Assembly (NCBI GenBank): GCA_934636045.1 | Contig: CAKTZP010000003.1 | Location: forward strand, 1 to 40,374 | From: an uncultured Oscillospiraceae bacterium | GTDB taxonomy: Bacteria; Bacillota; Clostridia; Oscillospirales; Oscillospiraceae | Direction of reading: 5' to 3' | Length of the DNA: 40,374 nt | Part shown: positions 21,869 through 31,232 of the stretch, piece by piece | Layout: each line of letters opens with the position of its first letter | Position numbering within the stretch: the first letter of the stretch is position 1 | Program-made: the position numbers and the translations under genes | Notes under the pieces: model-generated | Told to the model about the DNA's origin: nothing | What the model saw: the letters and a program-made list of their open reading frames with translations, nothing else | Database searches by the model: none

Positions 21869-23011
21869 TTATTTCGCTCGCTGCGAAATGCTCCGGGAAA
21901 TGTTCAGCACAATGCCGCATTCGGCCAGCTGCATGATCAGCGCCGTTCCCCCGGAGGAAAAGAACGGCAGTGAAATGCCCGTTGCGGGCAGAAGATTCGT
22001 CACGACCGCCACATTCAGCAGCACCTGAAGCGCCAGCAGCGTCGTCAGTCCCGTGCCCAGCAGCATGGAAAACCGGTCGCGCGCATGGATCGCGATCCAA
22101 TAGCCGCGCAGGATGAGCAGCGCGAATAGCAGCAAAATCGCCGCCGCGCCGAGAAAGCCCAGCTCCTCGCAGGCAATCGCAAAAATATAGTCATTGTGCT
22201 CCTCGGGCAGGTACAGATACTTCTGCCGCCCGCGCCCGAGGCCTAGCCCCAGCAGACCGCCGGAGCCAATGGCGTATTCCGACTGCAAAATCTGCAGTCC
22301 CGAATCCAGCGGGTCGGATTCCGGGTCGAGCCACGCGGTGATGCGCTCGCTTGTGTAGCCGCCCGTCAGCAGCAGGAGCAGCAGCCCCGCCCCGCCGAGC
22401 GCCATGACGATGCCCAGATATTTCCAGTTCACGCCGCCGACAGCCATCATGCAAAAGCACAGCGAGGCAATGATAATCGTTGCGGAAAAGTGCGGCTCCA
22501 GAATCAGCAGCGCCGCAATCAGCACCAGCGACCCCGCACAGAGGAAAAACACCCGCAGGGACTTGATCTCGTCGCGATAGCGGCTCATAATGACCGAAAG
22601 CGTTACGATCAGCGAGAATTTTGCAATCTCAGAGGGCTGAAACTGCGCAAACCCGAGGCTGATCCACCGCGTCGCGCCGTTGACGTTCGTGCCGACAAGC
22701 AGCACTGCAATGAGCAGCAGCACCGTCACGGCATAGATCAGCCGGTAGAATTTCCGGTACCAGTCATACGGCACCCGGCTGACGAGCAGCAGTACCGCCA
22801 CGCCCATCAGCGCAAAAACAAATTGGCTTGTGAAATAACTTGCAGAATTTCCTGTTACATGGTATGCTCGAGCATAGCTTGCCGAAAGCAGCACGATCAG
22901 CCCCACTGCAACCAGCAGCAGCGTCAGAAAAAAGTACGGCAGATCAATTGCGCCGAGATCGCTCTTTGTCGTCTTGCGAGTTCCCGCGCGAACAGACAAA
23001 TCGCGGGGCAT
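21869..23011 (-). CDS. ftsW: SEDS peptidoglycan polymerase FtsW/SpoVE
   Basis: A polytopic membrane protein of 380 residues with about ten membrane segments, the lipid II polymerase partner of the class B PBP encoded upstream in the cluster. Visible family features are GATRWISLGFAQFQPSEIAKFSLI (about residues 113-136), GLGLGRGRQKYLYLPEEHNDYIFAIACEELGFLG, and the C-terminal TGISLPFFSSGGTALI. The SD is GGAGGG. Its position between mraY and murG occupies the usual murD-ftsW site. Whether it serves vegetative division, sporulation (SpoVE) or both cannot be told. Confidence 0.93.
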   Translation of the reverse strand: MPRDLSVRAGTRKTTKSDLGAIDLPYFFLTLLLVAVGLIVLLSASYARAYHVTGNSASYFTSQFVFALMGVAVLLLVSRVPYDWYRKFYRLIYAVTVLLLIAVLLVGTNVNGATRWISLGFAQFQPSEIAKFSLIVTLSVIMSRYRDEIKSLRVFFLCAGSLVLIAALLILEPHFSATIIIASLCFCMMAVGGVNWKYLGIVMALGGAGLLLLLLTGGYTSERITAWLDPESDPLDSGLQILQSEYAIGSGGLLGLGLGRGRQKYLYLPEEHNDYIFAIACEELGFLGAAAILLLFALLILRGYWIAIHARDRFSMLLGTGLTTLLALQVLLNVAVVTNLLPATGISLPFFSSGGTALIMQLAECGIVLNISRSISQRAK

Positions 23012-23035
23012 TGCCGCCCTCCTTTCCCAGATTGA

Positions 23036-24031
23036 TCAGAACCAGCTGCGCACGCCGAACCATGCCAGCACGCACATCAGCGCCGTAACGGTGACGAAAA
23101 CGACCCAAATCTTCTTTTCCGTCCAGCCGCACATCTCAAAGTGATGATGAATCGGCGCCATTTTGAACACGCGCTTGCCGTGCGAGAGCTTGAAATAAGT
23201 GACCTGAATGATATCCGAAAGGGTTTCGATGATATAGATCAGGCCGACCAACAGCAGCACCAGCGGCATATCCAGTGCAAAGGCCATGCCAACCACCGCG
23301 CCGCCCAAAAACAGGGATCCCGTGTCGCCCATGAACACCTTCGCGGGATAGAAATTGTAGCAGAGGAAGCCGCCAAGGCCGCCCAGCAGCGCCGCCGGGA
23401 AGGTTGCCAGCCCCAGCCGCTTCATCGAAACGGCCGTCAGGGTAAAGAACACCATCACCGGCATCGTCACGCCCGTTGCAAGGCCGTCGATGCCGTCGGT
23501 CAGATTGACGGCGTTGACGCAGCCGACGATAATAAAGATGGCGACCGCCAGATACAGCACCGGCGGCACCGAGGCGACCGGCTCCTTCACAAACGGGATG
23601 TAAAGATCATACTTCAAAGCACCGGTAAAGTGCATCGCCAGCAGGAACACGACTGCTGCAGCGACCTGCAGCACCAGCTTTTGCAGTCCCGTCAGGCCGA
23701 GGTTACGCTTTTTCTTGACCTTGATAAAGTCATCGTAAAAGCCGATCGCGCCGAACATCAGCGCCAGCGCCAGCACCAAAAGCTGCGAATACTCTCCCTT
23801 TTTCAGTGCGAAAATACTGAACGGAATGCACAGCGCGGAGGCCGCAATGAACGTCAGGCCGCCCATCGTCGGTGTGCCTGCCTTGCCGTTGTGCCACTTC
23901 GGGCCGACCTCGCGGATGGACTGTCCTGCCTTCAGCGCGCGCAGCGCCGGGATCAATATCCGCCCCAGCAGCAGCGCCGCCGCAAAGCCGGCCAGCACCG
24001 CGCCCAGCACCCAATAAATATTCGCATCCAT
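23036..24031 (-). CDS. mraY: Phospho-N-acetylmuramoyl-pentapeptide transferase MraY
   Basis: Makes lipid I from UDP-MurNAc-pentapeptide and undecaprenyl phosphate; ten membrane segments, 331 residues. Catalytic and Mg2+ motifs are present: GFYDDFIKVKKKRNLGL (Asp100-Asp101), NAVNLTDGIDGLATG (Asp179, Asp182), FMGDTGSLFLGG, and the C-terminal PIHHHFEMCGW. The N-terminal GPKWHNGKAGTPTMGG is also typical. The SD is GGAGG. The start comes one base after the murF stop (TAAcATG). Confidence 0.96.
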   Translation of the reverse strand: MDANIYWVLGAVLAGFAAALLLGRILIPALRALKAGQSIREVGPKWHNGKAGTPTMGGLTFIAASALCIPFSIFALKKGEYSQLLVLALALMFGAIGFYDDFIKVKKKRNLGLTGLQKLVLQVAAAVVFLLAMHFTGALKYDLYIPFVKEPVASVPPVLYLAVAIFIIVGCVNAVNLTDGIDGLATGVTMPVMVFFTLTAVSMKRLGLATFPAALLGGLGGFLCYNFYPAKVFMGDTGSLFLGGAVVGMAFALDMPLVLLLVGLIYIIETLSDIIQVTYFKLSHGKRVFKMAPIHHHFEMCGWTEKKIWVVFVTVTALMCVLAWFGVRSWF

Positions 24032-24032
24032 G

Positions 24033-25400
24033 TTAAATTCCTCCGTTTTTGCTTTCTTCTGTCAATCGTTCCAGCACGCGTTCCATCCGCATGCCGCGGC
24101 TGCCCTTGATGAGCACCGTATCGCCGGCCTGCAGCGCGGACAGCAGTGCTGCGCACAGCGCCTCGTGCGTATCATATTGCTTTGCGCAGGTCAGGCCATG
24201 CTCCGCCGCCCCGCGCACGTAGTTTTCGCTGTTGTCGCCATAGACGTACAGCTGCTCCGCCCGTTCGGCGGCGTAAGCGCCGACGTCATAGTGTGCCTGC
24301 GGCGCAAAATCGCCCAGCTCCAGCATCCCGCCGAGCACCGCGATGCGCTGTCCCCTCGCCTGCGCCAGCACATTCAGCGCCGCGCGCATCGATTCCGGCC
24401 CGGCGTTGTAGCAGTCGTCGATAACATGAATGCCGCCAAGCGTCAGCTCCCGCTGCCGGTGGCCGGTGTTTTCGAACCCCGTCAGTGCCGCGGCGATCTC
24501 CGCCGGCGTCACACCGAGCTCCAAGCCGACTGCCGCCGCCGCCAGCGCGTCAAGCACGTTGTGCTCGCCCGTCAGCGGCAGGGTCACGTCAAATTCTGTC
24601 TCCCCGGCGGTGACGGTGAAGTCCGTCCGTCCCTCGCCGGCCGTCACGCCGCTGCCGTGCACAGCGCAGCCCGCACCGAGGCCGAAGGTCAGCGCGCCAT
24701 ACCGTGCCGCCTCGCGTGAGAGCAGGTCGTTGTCGCCGCAGAAGATGACGCGCCCGCCCGGCCGCAGTCCCTCGAGGATCTCGAGCTTTGCCTTCAAAAT
24801 TCCCTCGCGGGAGCCGAGGTTTTCGATGTGCATCGTGCCGACGTTCGTAATGAGCGCCAGATCGGGCTGCGCCAGCCGCGTCAGGACGGACAGCTCCCCG
24901 AAGTGGTTCATCCCCATCTCCAGCACGGCCATCTCGTCCTCCGGCGTGATGCGCAGCAGCATCACCGGCACGCCGATGTCGTTGTTAAAGTTCTTTGCCG
25001 TTTTGACCGTGCGGTAGCGCTTGCCCAGCACGGCGGCGACCATTTCCTTTGTCGTGGTCTTGCCGACGCTGCCGGTAATGCCGATCACCTTGCAGGACAG
25101 CCGTTCGCGCCATGCTGCGGCAATGCGCTGCAGCGCCTGCAGCGTGTCATCCACATAGATGGCGGGAAGGTCCGCGTCCAGCGGCTCGCTGGCCAGCACC
25201 GCCGCCGCACCGCGTTCGATCGCCGCGCGCGCAAAGGCGTGGCCGTCGCGCTGCCCCTTCAGGGCCACGAACAGCTCCCCCGGCAGCAAAAGCCGCGTGT
25301 CAAAATTCGCGCCGAAAAAGCCGACTGTTTTATGCTTCTCCGAGACCCGGCCGCCGCACCATGCCGCGGCCTGCTCCAAAGAGATCATTTGCTTTCCCAT
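24033..25400 (-). CDS. murF: UDP-MurNAc-tripeptide D-Ala-D-Ala ligase MurF
   Basis: An ATP-dependent Mur ligase of 455 residues that adds D-Ala-D-Ala to the tripeptide precursor in the cytoplasm. The P-loop is ITGSVGKTTTKE (108-119). The central domain has MLLRITPEDEMAVLEMGMNHFGEL, and the C-terminal domain carries ENTGHRQRELTLGGIHVIDDCYNAGPESM. The start is ambiguous: ATG at 25400 (GGAGG 13 bases upstream) or ATG at 25388, which overlaps the murE stop as ATGA. The longer is given. Either way it is coupled to murE. Confidence 0.94.
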   Translation of the reverse strand: MGKQMISLEQAAAWCGGRVSEKHKTVGFFGANFDTRLLLPGELFVALKGQRDGHAFARAAIERGAAAVLASEPLDADLPAIYVDDTLQALQRIAAAWRERLSCKVIGITGSVGKTTTKEMVAAVLGKRYRTVKTAKNFNNDIGVPVMLLRITPEDEMAVLEMGMNHFGELSVLTRLAQPDLALITNVGTMHIENLGSREGILKAKLEILEGLRPGGRVIFCGDNDLLSREAARYGALTFGLGAGCAVHGSGVTAGEGRTDFTVTAGETEFDVTLPLTGEHNVLDALAAAAVGLELGVTPAEIAAALTGFENTGHRQRELTLGGIHVIDDCYNAGPESMRAALNVLAQARGQRIAVLGGMLELGDFAPQAHYDVGAYAAERAEQLYVYGDNSENYVRGAAEHGLTCAKQYDTHEALCAALLSALQAGDTVLIKGSRGMRMERVLERLTEESKNGGI

Positions 25401-26827
25401 AAAGCCGAGGCGACCTCCTCGCGTTCGTCCAGATGTGTTTTTTCCGTGCCGATAATCTGATAGGTCTCATGACCCTTTCCGGCGAGCACTACTATATCAC
25501 CTTTTTGCGCATAACGCAAGGCTTGTCGAATTGCAGCGCGGCGATTTTCCTCCACCAGCGCCGGTTTTTGCTTCATTCCGGCCAAAATGTCGCGAATGAT
25601 GGCCATCGGCTCCTCCGTCCGGGGATTATCCGAGGTCACAATGACCACGTCGGCCAGCTGCTCGGCAATGCGGCCCATGATAGGGCGCTTTGCGCGGTCG
25701 CGGTCGCCGCCGCAGCCAAAGAGCACGATCAGCCGTCCCTTGCAGAAGTCGCGCACCGAGCGCAGTACATTTTCCAGTCCGTCCGGCGTGTGGGCATAGT
25801 CGATGAGGACAGTATAGTCCTTGCCCGGCGTGGGCACGACCTCGATGCGTCCCTTGACGCCCTTCGCGCCTGCCAGCGCCCGCGCCGCCGCGTCCAGCCC
25901 AATGCCGAGCTGCCGCGCAATGCCCACGGCCACAAGGGCGTTGCTCACCGTAAAGCGTCCGGGAATGTCCAGCCACAGCCGCGCGGCCGTCTCGCCCTCG
26001 CGCAGCGTCAGCGCCACATGGTCGGCCGCAAGGTCGATCTCCTCGCCGACCAGCTGCGCCGCGGCCGTCGTGCCGACGGTGTAGCACCGGCAGGTCGCGT
26101 CGCGCATCATGGCCTCCGCCGCCGGGTCGTCGAGGTTGAACACGCCCATCTCACACCGCGCAAACAGCATGGCCTTCGCCCGGCGGTAGTTTTCCATCGT
26201 TTTGTGGAAGTCCAGATGATCCTCCGTCAGATTCGTAAATGCGCCCACGCGGAACGGGATTTCGTCCACTCGGTGCAGATACAGCGCGTGAGATGACACC
26301 TCCATCACCACGTGCGTACAGCCCGCGTCGCGCATTTTTGCCAGAATGCCCTGTACCTCAAGGCTTTCCGGCGTCGTCCGCTCGGTGGGCAGCATCTCGT
26401 CGCCGACGAGGTTGCAGATCGTGCCGATCAGGCCAACCTTTGCCCCGACTGCGCCCTCCAAAAGTGCCTTCAGAAGATAGGTTACCGAGGTCTTTCCGTT
26501 CGTTCCGGTCACGCCGATGACCTGCATCGTATTTGCCGGGTGGCCGAACCAGTTCGCGCCGAGCTTTGCCAGTGCCTGCCGCGACGAGGCCACGCGTACC
26601 CACGGCGTCCCCGTGGGCATCTCGCGCTCGCAGAGGATGACCGCCGCGCCGCGCCGCACCGCATCGGGGATGTACTTATGCCCATCCGTCGCATAGCCCG
26701 GCACAGCCACAAACAGCTCGCCCGGCTGCACCTGATTTGACGCATAGCGCACGCCCGCAACGTCCAGCGTCATCGGCGCGTTCGTTTCCAATATCTCAAT
26801 TCCCGCAAGCAGCTCCTTCAGCTTCAT
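25385..26827 (-). CDS. murE: UDP-MurNAc-tripeptide synthetase MurE (meso-DAP type)
   Basis: Adds the third residue of the stem peptide; 480 residues, cytoplasmic. It has the P-loop VTGTNGKTSVTY (106-117), the carbamylated-lysine helix YRRAKAMLF (Lys218), GRIEVV and YAHTPDGLENVL. The amino-acid-specificity motif is DNPR (400-403), the form that selects meso-diaminopimelate rather than lysine. The cell wall is therefore predicted to be DAP-type. The SD is AGGAG. It lies 15 bases after the PBP gene and overlaps murF. Confidence 0.96.
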   Translation of the reverse strand: MKLKELLAGIEILETNAPMTLDVAGVRYASNQVQPGELFVAVPGYATDGHKYIPDAVRRGAAVILCEREMPTGTPWVRVASSRQALAKLGANWFGHPANTMQVIGVTGTNGKTSVTYLLKALLEGAVGAKVGLIGTICNLVGDEMLPTERTTPESLEVQGILAKMRDAGCTHVVMEVSSHALYLHRVDEIPFRVGAFTNLTEDHLDFHKTMENYRRAKAMLFARCEMGVFNLDDPAAEAMMRDATCRCYTVGTTAAAQLVGEEIDLAADHVALTLREGETAARLWLDIPGRFTVSNALVAVGIARQLGIGLDAAARALAGAKGVKGRIEVVPTPGKDYTVLIDYAHTPDGLENVLRSVRDFCKGRLIVLFGCGGDRDRAKRPIMGRIAEQLADVVIVTSDNPRTEEPMAIIRDILAGMKQKPALVEENRRAAIRQALRYAQKGDIVVLAGKGHETYQIIGTEKTHLDEREEVASALWESK

Positions 26828-26842
26828 GGTATTCTCCTAATT

Positions 26843-29197
26843 CTAATCCATATCATTGGTGTCCGTAAACAGCACCGTGACGGTCGTGCCGCGCTCGACC
26901 TCCGTGCCGGGGTCGAGGTCCTGCGCCGTTGCCACCACGTGCCATGCGCTGCTGTCCGCGCCCTTCGGCTGGAGGTAAAGCCCCAGCGGCGTCAGCAGCT
27001 CGGTGGCCTCCTTGGCGGTCTTGCCGTAAAGCTGCGGCACCTTCACCTTGTCCGTCGGCATGGTGCCGTCCGTGTAAAGCAGCACCGTCGCGCCGCCGGG
27101 GATGGAGCGTCCCGCAGCAGGGATCTGACTGATCACGCGGCTGCCGCCGCCGAGCTTCTGATAGTCCAGCGTTTCGTCCTTCAGGCGCTTGGCCGCCTCG
27201 GAAACGCTTCGTCCCGTCACATCCGGCATGGTTACGCTGCCGCGGCAGCGCTCATCCGTGCCGTAGTCCGGCGCAATGCCGAGATACGGCAAAATATCCT
27301 CAAACACTGCCGCCACCGTCGGCGCGGCCATCACGCCGCCGGAAACATACTGTCCCGTCGCCGGGTTCGGTGTGTCCAGCGCAATGAGCACCACATACTG
27401 CGGCGATTCCATCGGTGCCACACCGATAAAGGACACGATCTTATCCTTCGTCAGCTGGCCGGAGGCGTCGCGCTGGTCGGTTTTCTCCGCCGTGCCGGTC
27501 TTGCCGCCGATGCGGTAGCCTGCGACCTGCGCGTTTTTCGCCGTGCCGACAGCCACGACCGACTCCATCAGCTCGCACATCGTTGCAGACGTGTCCTCGG
27601 AGATCACCTGCCGGATGACCTCGCGCTCATAGCGCTGCGTCACATTCCCGTCCTCGTCGAGCACCTGCGAGACCACATGCGGCTGCAGCAGATACCCGCC
27701 GTTGACGACCGCCGCCACCGCCCGCACCACCTGAATCGGCGTCGGCTTTACCGTCTGCCCAAAGGAGGTCGAGATCAGGTAGCTCGTGCCAAAGGCTGCG
27801 TTGTCCGCCAGATGCTCCCGGCTGTGGAACAGTCCCCTGGCCTCGCCGGGCAGGTCGATGCCGGTTGTGTCCATCAGCCCGAAGGCCTTGCAGTAATCAT
27901 ATAAGGTCTCGCCGCCGGTCAGAAGGCCGATGTGCGCAAAGGCGAGGTTGCAGGAATTTTGCAGCGCCTGCGCCGTCGTCTCCGAGCCGTGACCTTGATG
28001 GCGCCAGCAGTTGAGAATCTGCGAGCGCCCCTCAAAGCGTTCCGCCCCGCGGCAGTAAAACGTGTTTTGCAGCGTGACTGCCCCGCTGTCCAGCGCAGCG
28101 GCCAACGTAATGACCTTAAAGGTCGAGCCCGGCTCGTAGCCGTCGGACACGCAGCGGTTGCGCCACTGCTTCAGGCGCGCCGCCGCCACCGCTTGGTTGT
28201 AGGCGTTAAAGGCCTCCGTCCGTTCCTCCGTCTCCTCCGGCTTTGCCGCCGCCGTTTGATACAGCTTCTCCAGCTCGGCGCTTTTGGAGAGGTCGAAAAT
28301 TTCCAGATAGCTGTTCGGATCGTACCCGCCCAGCGTCGCCATGGCGAGGATGTCGCCGGTGTTGACGTCCATGACCATCCCGAACGCACCGTTGAGCACG
28401 TCGTAGCGGTCGATGGCATCGCGCATCTGCTTTTCCAGCGCGCGCTGCACCGTCAGGTCAATCGTCAGCACGAGGCTGTCCCCATCCGTCGCCGGATAGT
28501 ATTTTTCGTAGGAATAGAGCATTTCCGTCTCGTTGTTGCCCTTTGTGGTAATCACCGCGCCGGATGTGCCCTGTAAAATTTTATTATAATAGGCTTCCAG
28601 CCCCTCGGATCCGACGTTTTCCGTATTCGTAAAGCCGAGCAGCTGCGAGGCCACGCTGTGGTTCGGGTAATAGCGCATGGAGTCCGGCTCCAGATGGACG
28701 CCGACCAGCCTTTCCTGCGCAATCAGCTCGCGCACGGCATCGCAAACGCCGCGCTCCTGCCGCCGCTTGAGCAGCTTATAGCGCAGGCTCGTGTCCGCCG
28801 CCTGTTTTTGGATATATTCCTCGCTCAGGCCGAGCAGCGGCGCAAGCTTTTTTGCCAGCGCGTCGATGTCGACGCCGTTCTGTTGGAGCTCCAACGGATC
28901 AAGGAAGATGTTCTCCACGCTCGTCGAGGCGGCCAGCACCTCCATGTTGCGGTCATAGATCGTCCCGCGCGAGGCCGTCACGCTGGTGCTGCGCGTCTGA
29001 TTGCGGATGGCCTTGCCTTCATAGTAGTCGTGCTCGACCAGCATTAGGCGCACCAGCTGCCCGAGCACGGCCAAAAACGCCGCGATCCCCAGCAGCCCCA
29101 TCATCATCACGATCCCGCGCCGGATATCGGTGTCCGTGACTCCCTGCGCCTTGGCGCGCATGCGCCGCGGCCTTCTCGGAACGTCCCTTCGCTTCAT
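26843..29197 (-). CDS. Class B penicillin-binding protein with PASTA domains (FtsI/SpoVD type)
   Basis: A division or sporulation transpeptidase of 784 residues. It has a short basic cytoplasmic tail, a membrane anchor at about 28-52, then a dimerisation domain (SRGTIYDRNMEVLA at about 76-89). The transpeptidase domain has STFK (Ser358), SCN (415-417) and KTGTAEK (566-572). Two C-terminal PASTA domains begin near 660 (SVTMPDVTGRSVSEAAKRL) and 720 (VKVPQLYGKTAKEATELL). The order in the cluster after ftsL fits FtsI/PBP2B or its sporulation paralogue SpoVD. Two PASTA domains do not decide between them. The SD is GGGGAGG. A terminator-like hairpin precedes it. Confidence 0.92.
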   Translation of the reverse strand: MKRRDVPRRPRRMRAKAQGVTDTDIRRGIVMMMGLLGIAAFLAVLGQLVRLMLVEHDYYEGKAIRNQTRSTSVTASRGTIYDRNMEVLAASTSVENIFLDPLELQQNGVDIDALAKKLAPLLGLSEEYIQKQAADTSLRYKLLKRRQERGVCDAVRELIAQERLVGVHLEPDSMRYYPNHSVASQLLGFTNTENVGSEGLEAYYNKILQGTSGAVITTKGNNETEMLYSYEKYYPATDGDSLVLTIDLTVQRALEKQMRDAIDRYDVLNGAFGMVMDVNTGDILAMATLGGYDPNSYLEIFDLSKSAELEKLYQTAAAKPEETEERTEAFNAYNQAVAAARLKQWRNRCVSDGYEPGSTFKVITLAAALDSGAVTLQNTFYCRGAERFEGRSQILNCWRHQGHGSETTAQALQNSCNLAFAHIGLLTGGETLYDYCKAFGLMDTTGIDLPGEARGLFHSREHLADNAAFGTSYLISTSFGQTVKPTPIQVVRAVAAVVNGGYLLQPHVVSQVLDEDGNVTQRYEREVIRQVISEDTSATMCELMESVVAVGTAKNAQVAGYRIGGKTGTAEKTDQRDASGQLTKDKIVSFIGVAPMESPQYVVLIALDTPNPATGQYVSGGVMAAPTVAAVFEDILPYLGIAPDYGTDERCRGSVTMPDVTGRSVSEAAKRLKDETLDYQKLGGGSRVISQIPAAGRSIPGGATVLLYTDGTMPTDKVKVPQLYGKTAKEATELLTPLGLYLQPKGADSSAWHVVATAQDLDPGTEVERGTTVTVLFTDTNDMD

Positions 29198-29214
29198 GTC
29201 GGCCTCCCCGGAAT

Positions 29215-29257
29215 AGATTCAAAAACAAGGGCGGCGTAGATTCCTTGCCGCCCTTGT
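29215..29257 (-). terminator. Terminator-like hairpin between ftsL and the PBP gene
   Basis: On the - strand an 11-bp stem (29247-29257 with 29225-29235), an 11-base loop, then TTTTTg, 20-odd bases before the PBP SD. It has all parts of an intrinsic terminator although it lies inside the dcw cluster. It may attenuate transcription between the mraZ-rsmH-ftsL part and the PBP-mur part. Confidence 0.65.
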
Positions 29258-29277
29258 CCTTGAATATATATTCCGGT

Positions 29278-29796
29278 TCAGGAAAAGTATTCCGCCACGT
29301 TCCGAAAAACTCCGCGGAAAATTTCTCCGATTTGCGCAAAAAAGCCCGGCTCCTCCGTCTGCTCGAACACCTCTGTGCTGTCGCCGCCGGGAACATGTAC
29401 CGTTACAATCTCATCGCCGGTTGCCCGGTGCAGTCCGAGCCTCTCTGCGCGCGCTGCAATGCGGTCAAGGTCGATGCCCTGCTCATACAGCGCCGTCAGC
29501 TCCTTCTGCTCCTCGGCCAGCGCCGCATAGGTGTCCTCCAGCTCCGCCGTCCGGCTCTGCGCCTCATAGAGGCTCACAAAGCTGAACACCGAAAGCAGCA
29601 GCAGCCCCAGCGTCAGCGCCACGCCGGTCACACGCAGCAGGCTGACCCGCCGCTGCGGCAGCACCTTGGTCTTCTTCGCCTTGCGCCGCGGCTCCTCGGG
29701 CAGGAGCGTCCGGCGCACCAGCTGGCGTGCCGTGCTATCTGCAAAAACGTCATACGCCGCCGCGCCGTTGGTACGGTATTGTTCCCGCTGCGCCAT
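29278..29796 (-). CDS. ftsL: Cell division protein FtsL-like
   Basis: A small bitopic protein of 172 residues. The order is a basic cytoplasmic part (about 1-52), one membrane segment (VTGVALTLGLLLLSVFSFVSLY, about 56-77), and a short coiled coil (EAQSRTAELEDTYAALAEEQKELTAL). The extracellular tail DLDRIAARAERLGLHRA resembles the conserved end of the FtsL/DivIC domain. Sequence identity in this family is always weak. The call rests on the architecture and the position between rsmH and the class B PBP. The SD is AAGGGAG. Confidence 0.82.
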   Translation of the reverse strand: MAQREQYRTNGAAAYDVFADSTARQLVRRTLLPEEPRRKAKKTKVLPQRRVSLLRVTGVALTLGLLLLSVFSFVSLYEAQSRTAELEDTYAALAEEQKELTALYEQGIDLDRIAARAERLGLHRATGDEIVTVHVPGGDSTEVFEQTEEPGFFAQIGEIFRGVFRNVAEYFS

Positions 29797-29825
29797 AAAG
29801 CAGCGCTCCCTTCACAAAAAATCGG

Positions 29826-30758
29826 TTACAGCTTTTCCGCCACGCGCAGCTTGGCGCTGCGCGCGCGGGGATTTTCGTTCAGCTCCGCCGCACCGGAAAC
29901 GATCGGCTTGCGCGTCAGCACGGTCACGCGCGGCTTCTTGCCGCACACGCACACCGGAAATTCCGGCGGGCAGGTGCAGCCCTTCGCCGCAGCCTGCATT
30001 GCTGTCTTCACAATGCGGTCCTCCAGCGAGTGGAAGGTGATGACCGCCAGCCGTCCGCCGGGGTTGAGACAGTCGATGGCGTCCTCCATCAGCCGACGCA
30101 CCGCGCCGAGCTCGTCGTTGACGGCAATGCGGATGGCCTGAAAGCACCGCTTCGCGGGATGCTGCTTTTCGCGCAGCGCCTGCGGCGGCATGGCGCTGCG
30201 AATGATCTCCGCCAGCTCCAGCGTCGTTTCGATCGGCTTGGTCTCCCGCCGCCGGACGATCGCCGCGGCGACCTGCGGCGCGTAGCGCTCCTCACCGTAT
30301 TCGTAGAAGATCCCGCGCAGCTCCTCGGCCGACCATGTGTTGACGATCTCTGCCGCCGTGAGCGGGTCGTCGCGGTTCATGCGCATGTCCAGCGGCGCGT
30401 CGGCCATATAGGAAAAGCCGCGCTCCGCGTCGTCCAGCTGCGGCGACGAAACGCCGAGGTCAAACAGCATTCCGTCCGCGCCGGGAATCGATAAATTATT
30501 CAGAATAGAACGAATCTCAGAAAAATTGGCGTGCACCAGCGTCACGCGGTCAAGGTACGGCCGCAGCCGTTCCTCTGCCGCTGTCAGGGCCACCCGGTCG
30601 CGGTCGATGCCGATCAACCGTCCGGTCGTCAGGCGCTTTACGATTTCGAAGGAATGTCCGGCGCCGCCGAGCGTCCCGTCGACATAGATGCCATCCGGCC
30701 GGATGCTCAGCGCCTCGATGCACTCGTCCAGCAAAACCGATCTGTGAACAAATTCCAT
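29826..30758 (-). CDS. rsmH: 16S rRNA (cytosine-1402-N4)-methyltransferase RsmH (MraW)
   Basis: Methylates N4 of C1402 in the 16S rRNA P-site region using SAM; 310 residues. The SAM loop is YVDGTLGGAGHS (25-36). Other family blocks are DRDRVAL, DGMLFDLGVSSPQLDDAERGFSY, PLDMRMNRDD, and AITFHSLEDRIVK near the C-terminus. A cysteine pair region CTCPPEFPVCVCGKKP is also typical. The start MEFVHRSVLLDE overlaps the mraZ stop (ATGA), with GGAGGAG upstream; longer readings in this frame run across mraZ and are artefacts. Confidence 0.96.
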   Translation of the reverse strand: MEFVHRSVLLDECIEALSIRPDGIYVDGTLGGAGHSFEIVKRLTTGRLIGIDRDRVALTAAEERLRPYLDRVTLVHANFSEIRSILNNLSIPGADGMLFDLGVSSPQLDDAERGFSYMADAPLDMRMNRDDPLTAAEIVNTWSAEELRGIFYEYGEERYAPQVAAAIVRRRETKPIETTLELAEIIRSAMPPQALREKQHPAKRCFQAIRIAVNDELGAVRRLMEDAIDCLNPGGRLAVITFHSLEDRIVKTAMQAAAKGCTCPPEFPVCVCGKKPRVTVLTRKPIVSGAAELNENPRARSAKLRVAEKL

Positions 30759-31174
30759 CAGAAGCCCAGCTCCTCCATCGCGGCGGCGATCGCCTCCGGC
30801 GTGAGGTACTTGGCCTCCTCCGCCGCATAGCGCTCGGCCGACCAGATCTCCGCCCGCCCAGCCTGACCGAGGAAGATGGCCTCCTGCTCGATGCCGGCAT
30901 AGCGGCGGAACGACTCCGGCAGCAGGAAGCGTCCCTGCTTGTCCGGCTCGCACTTGGTCACGTTGGCAAAGAAGAAGCGCATGGCGCGCGCCTTCGAGGC
31001 CGGCAGCTCGTTGCAGTGCTCGAGCACCCGCTGCCACTCCGCCTCGGGGTAGACCGTGAGGCAGGCGTCCGGCGCCTTGGCGATATAAAACGCCTCGCCC
31101 AGCTCGTCCTTGAGCTTTGCCGGGACGAAGAGCCGCCCCTTCGCATCCAACGCGTGCTTGTATTGTCCGAACAT
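30758..31174 (-). CDS. mraZ: Transcriptional regulator MraZ
   Basis: A DNA-binding protein of 138 residues with two AbrB-like (SpoVT/MraZ) repeats: GQYKHALDAKGRLFVPAKLKDEL (about 3-25) and CEPDKQGRFLLPESFRRYAGI in the second half. It is the first gene of the dcw cluster and generally represses its own operon. The ATG (MFGQYKH) has GAGGTGA at good distance; an in-frame GTG three codons earlier lies within that SD. Its likely operators are just upstream. Confidence 0.95.
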   Translation of the reverse strand: MFGQYKHALDAKGRLFVPAKLKDELGEAFYIAKAPDACLTVYPEAEWQRVLEHCNELPASKARAMRFFFANVTKCEPDKQGRFLLPESFRRYAGIEQEAIFLGQAGRAEIWSAERYAAEEAKYLTPEAIAAAMEELGF

Positions 31175-31186
31175 CTGCTTCACCTC

Positions 31187-31226
31187 GCTCCATTTTGCTC
31201 ATTTTTCATCCATTTTGCTCCACTTT
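31187..31226 (-). promoter_or_regulatory. mraZ: Four 10-bp MraZ-type operator boxes upstream of mraZ
   Basis: On the - strand AAAGTGGAGC, AAAATGGATG, AAAAATGAGC and AAAATGGAGC follow one another without gaps. MraZ binds 10-bp-spaced direct repeats (TGGG-type in E. coli, AAAGTG-type in Mollicutes), so these fit. They occupy the interval from the predicted transcription start to just before the SD. Confidence 0.75.
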
Positions 31227-31232
31227 GCTAAC

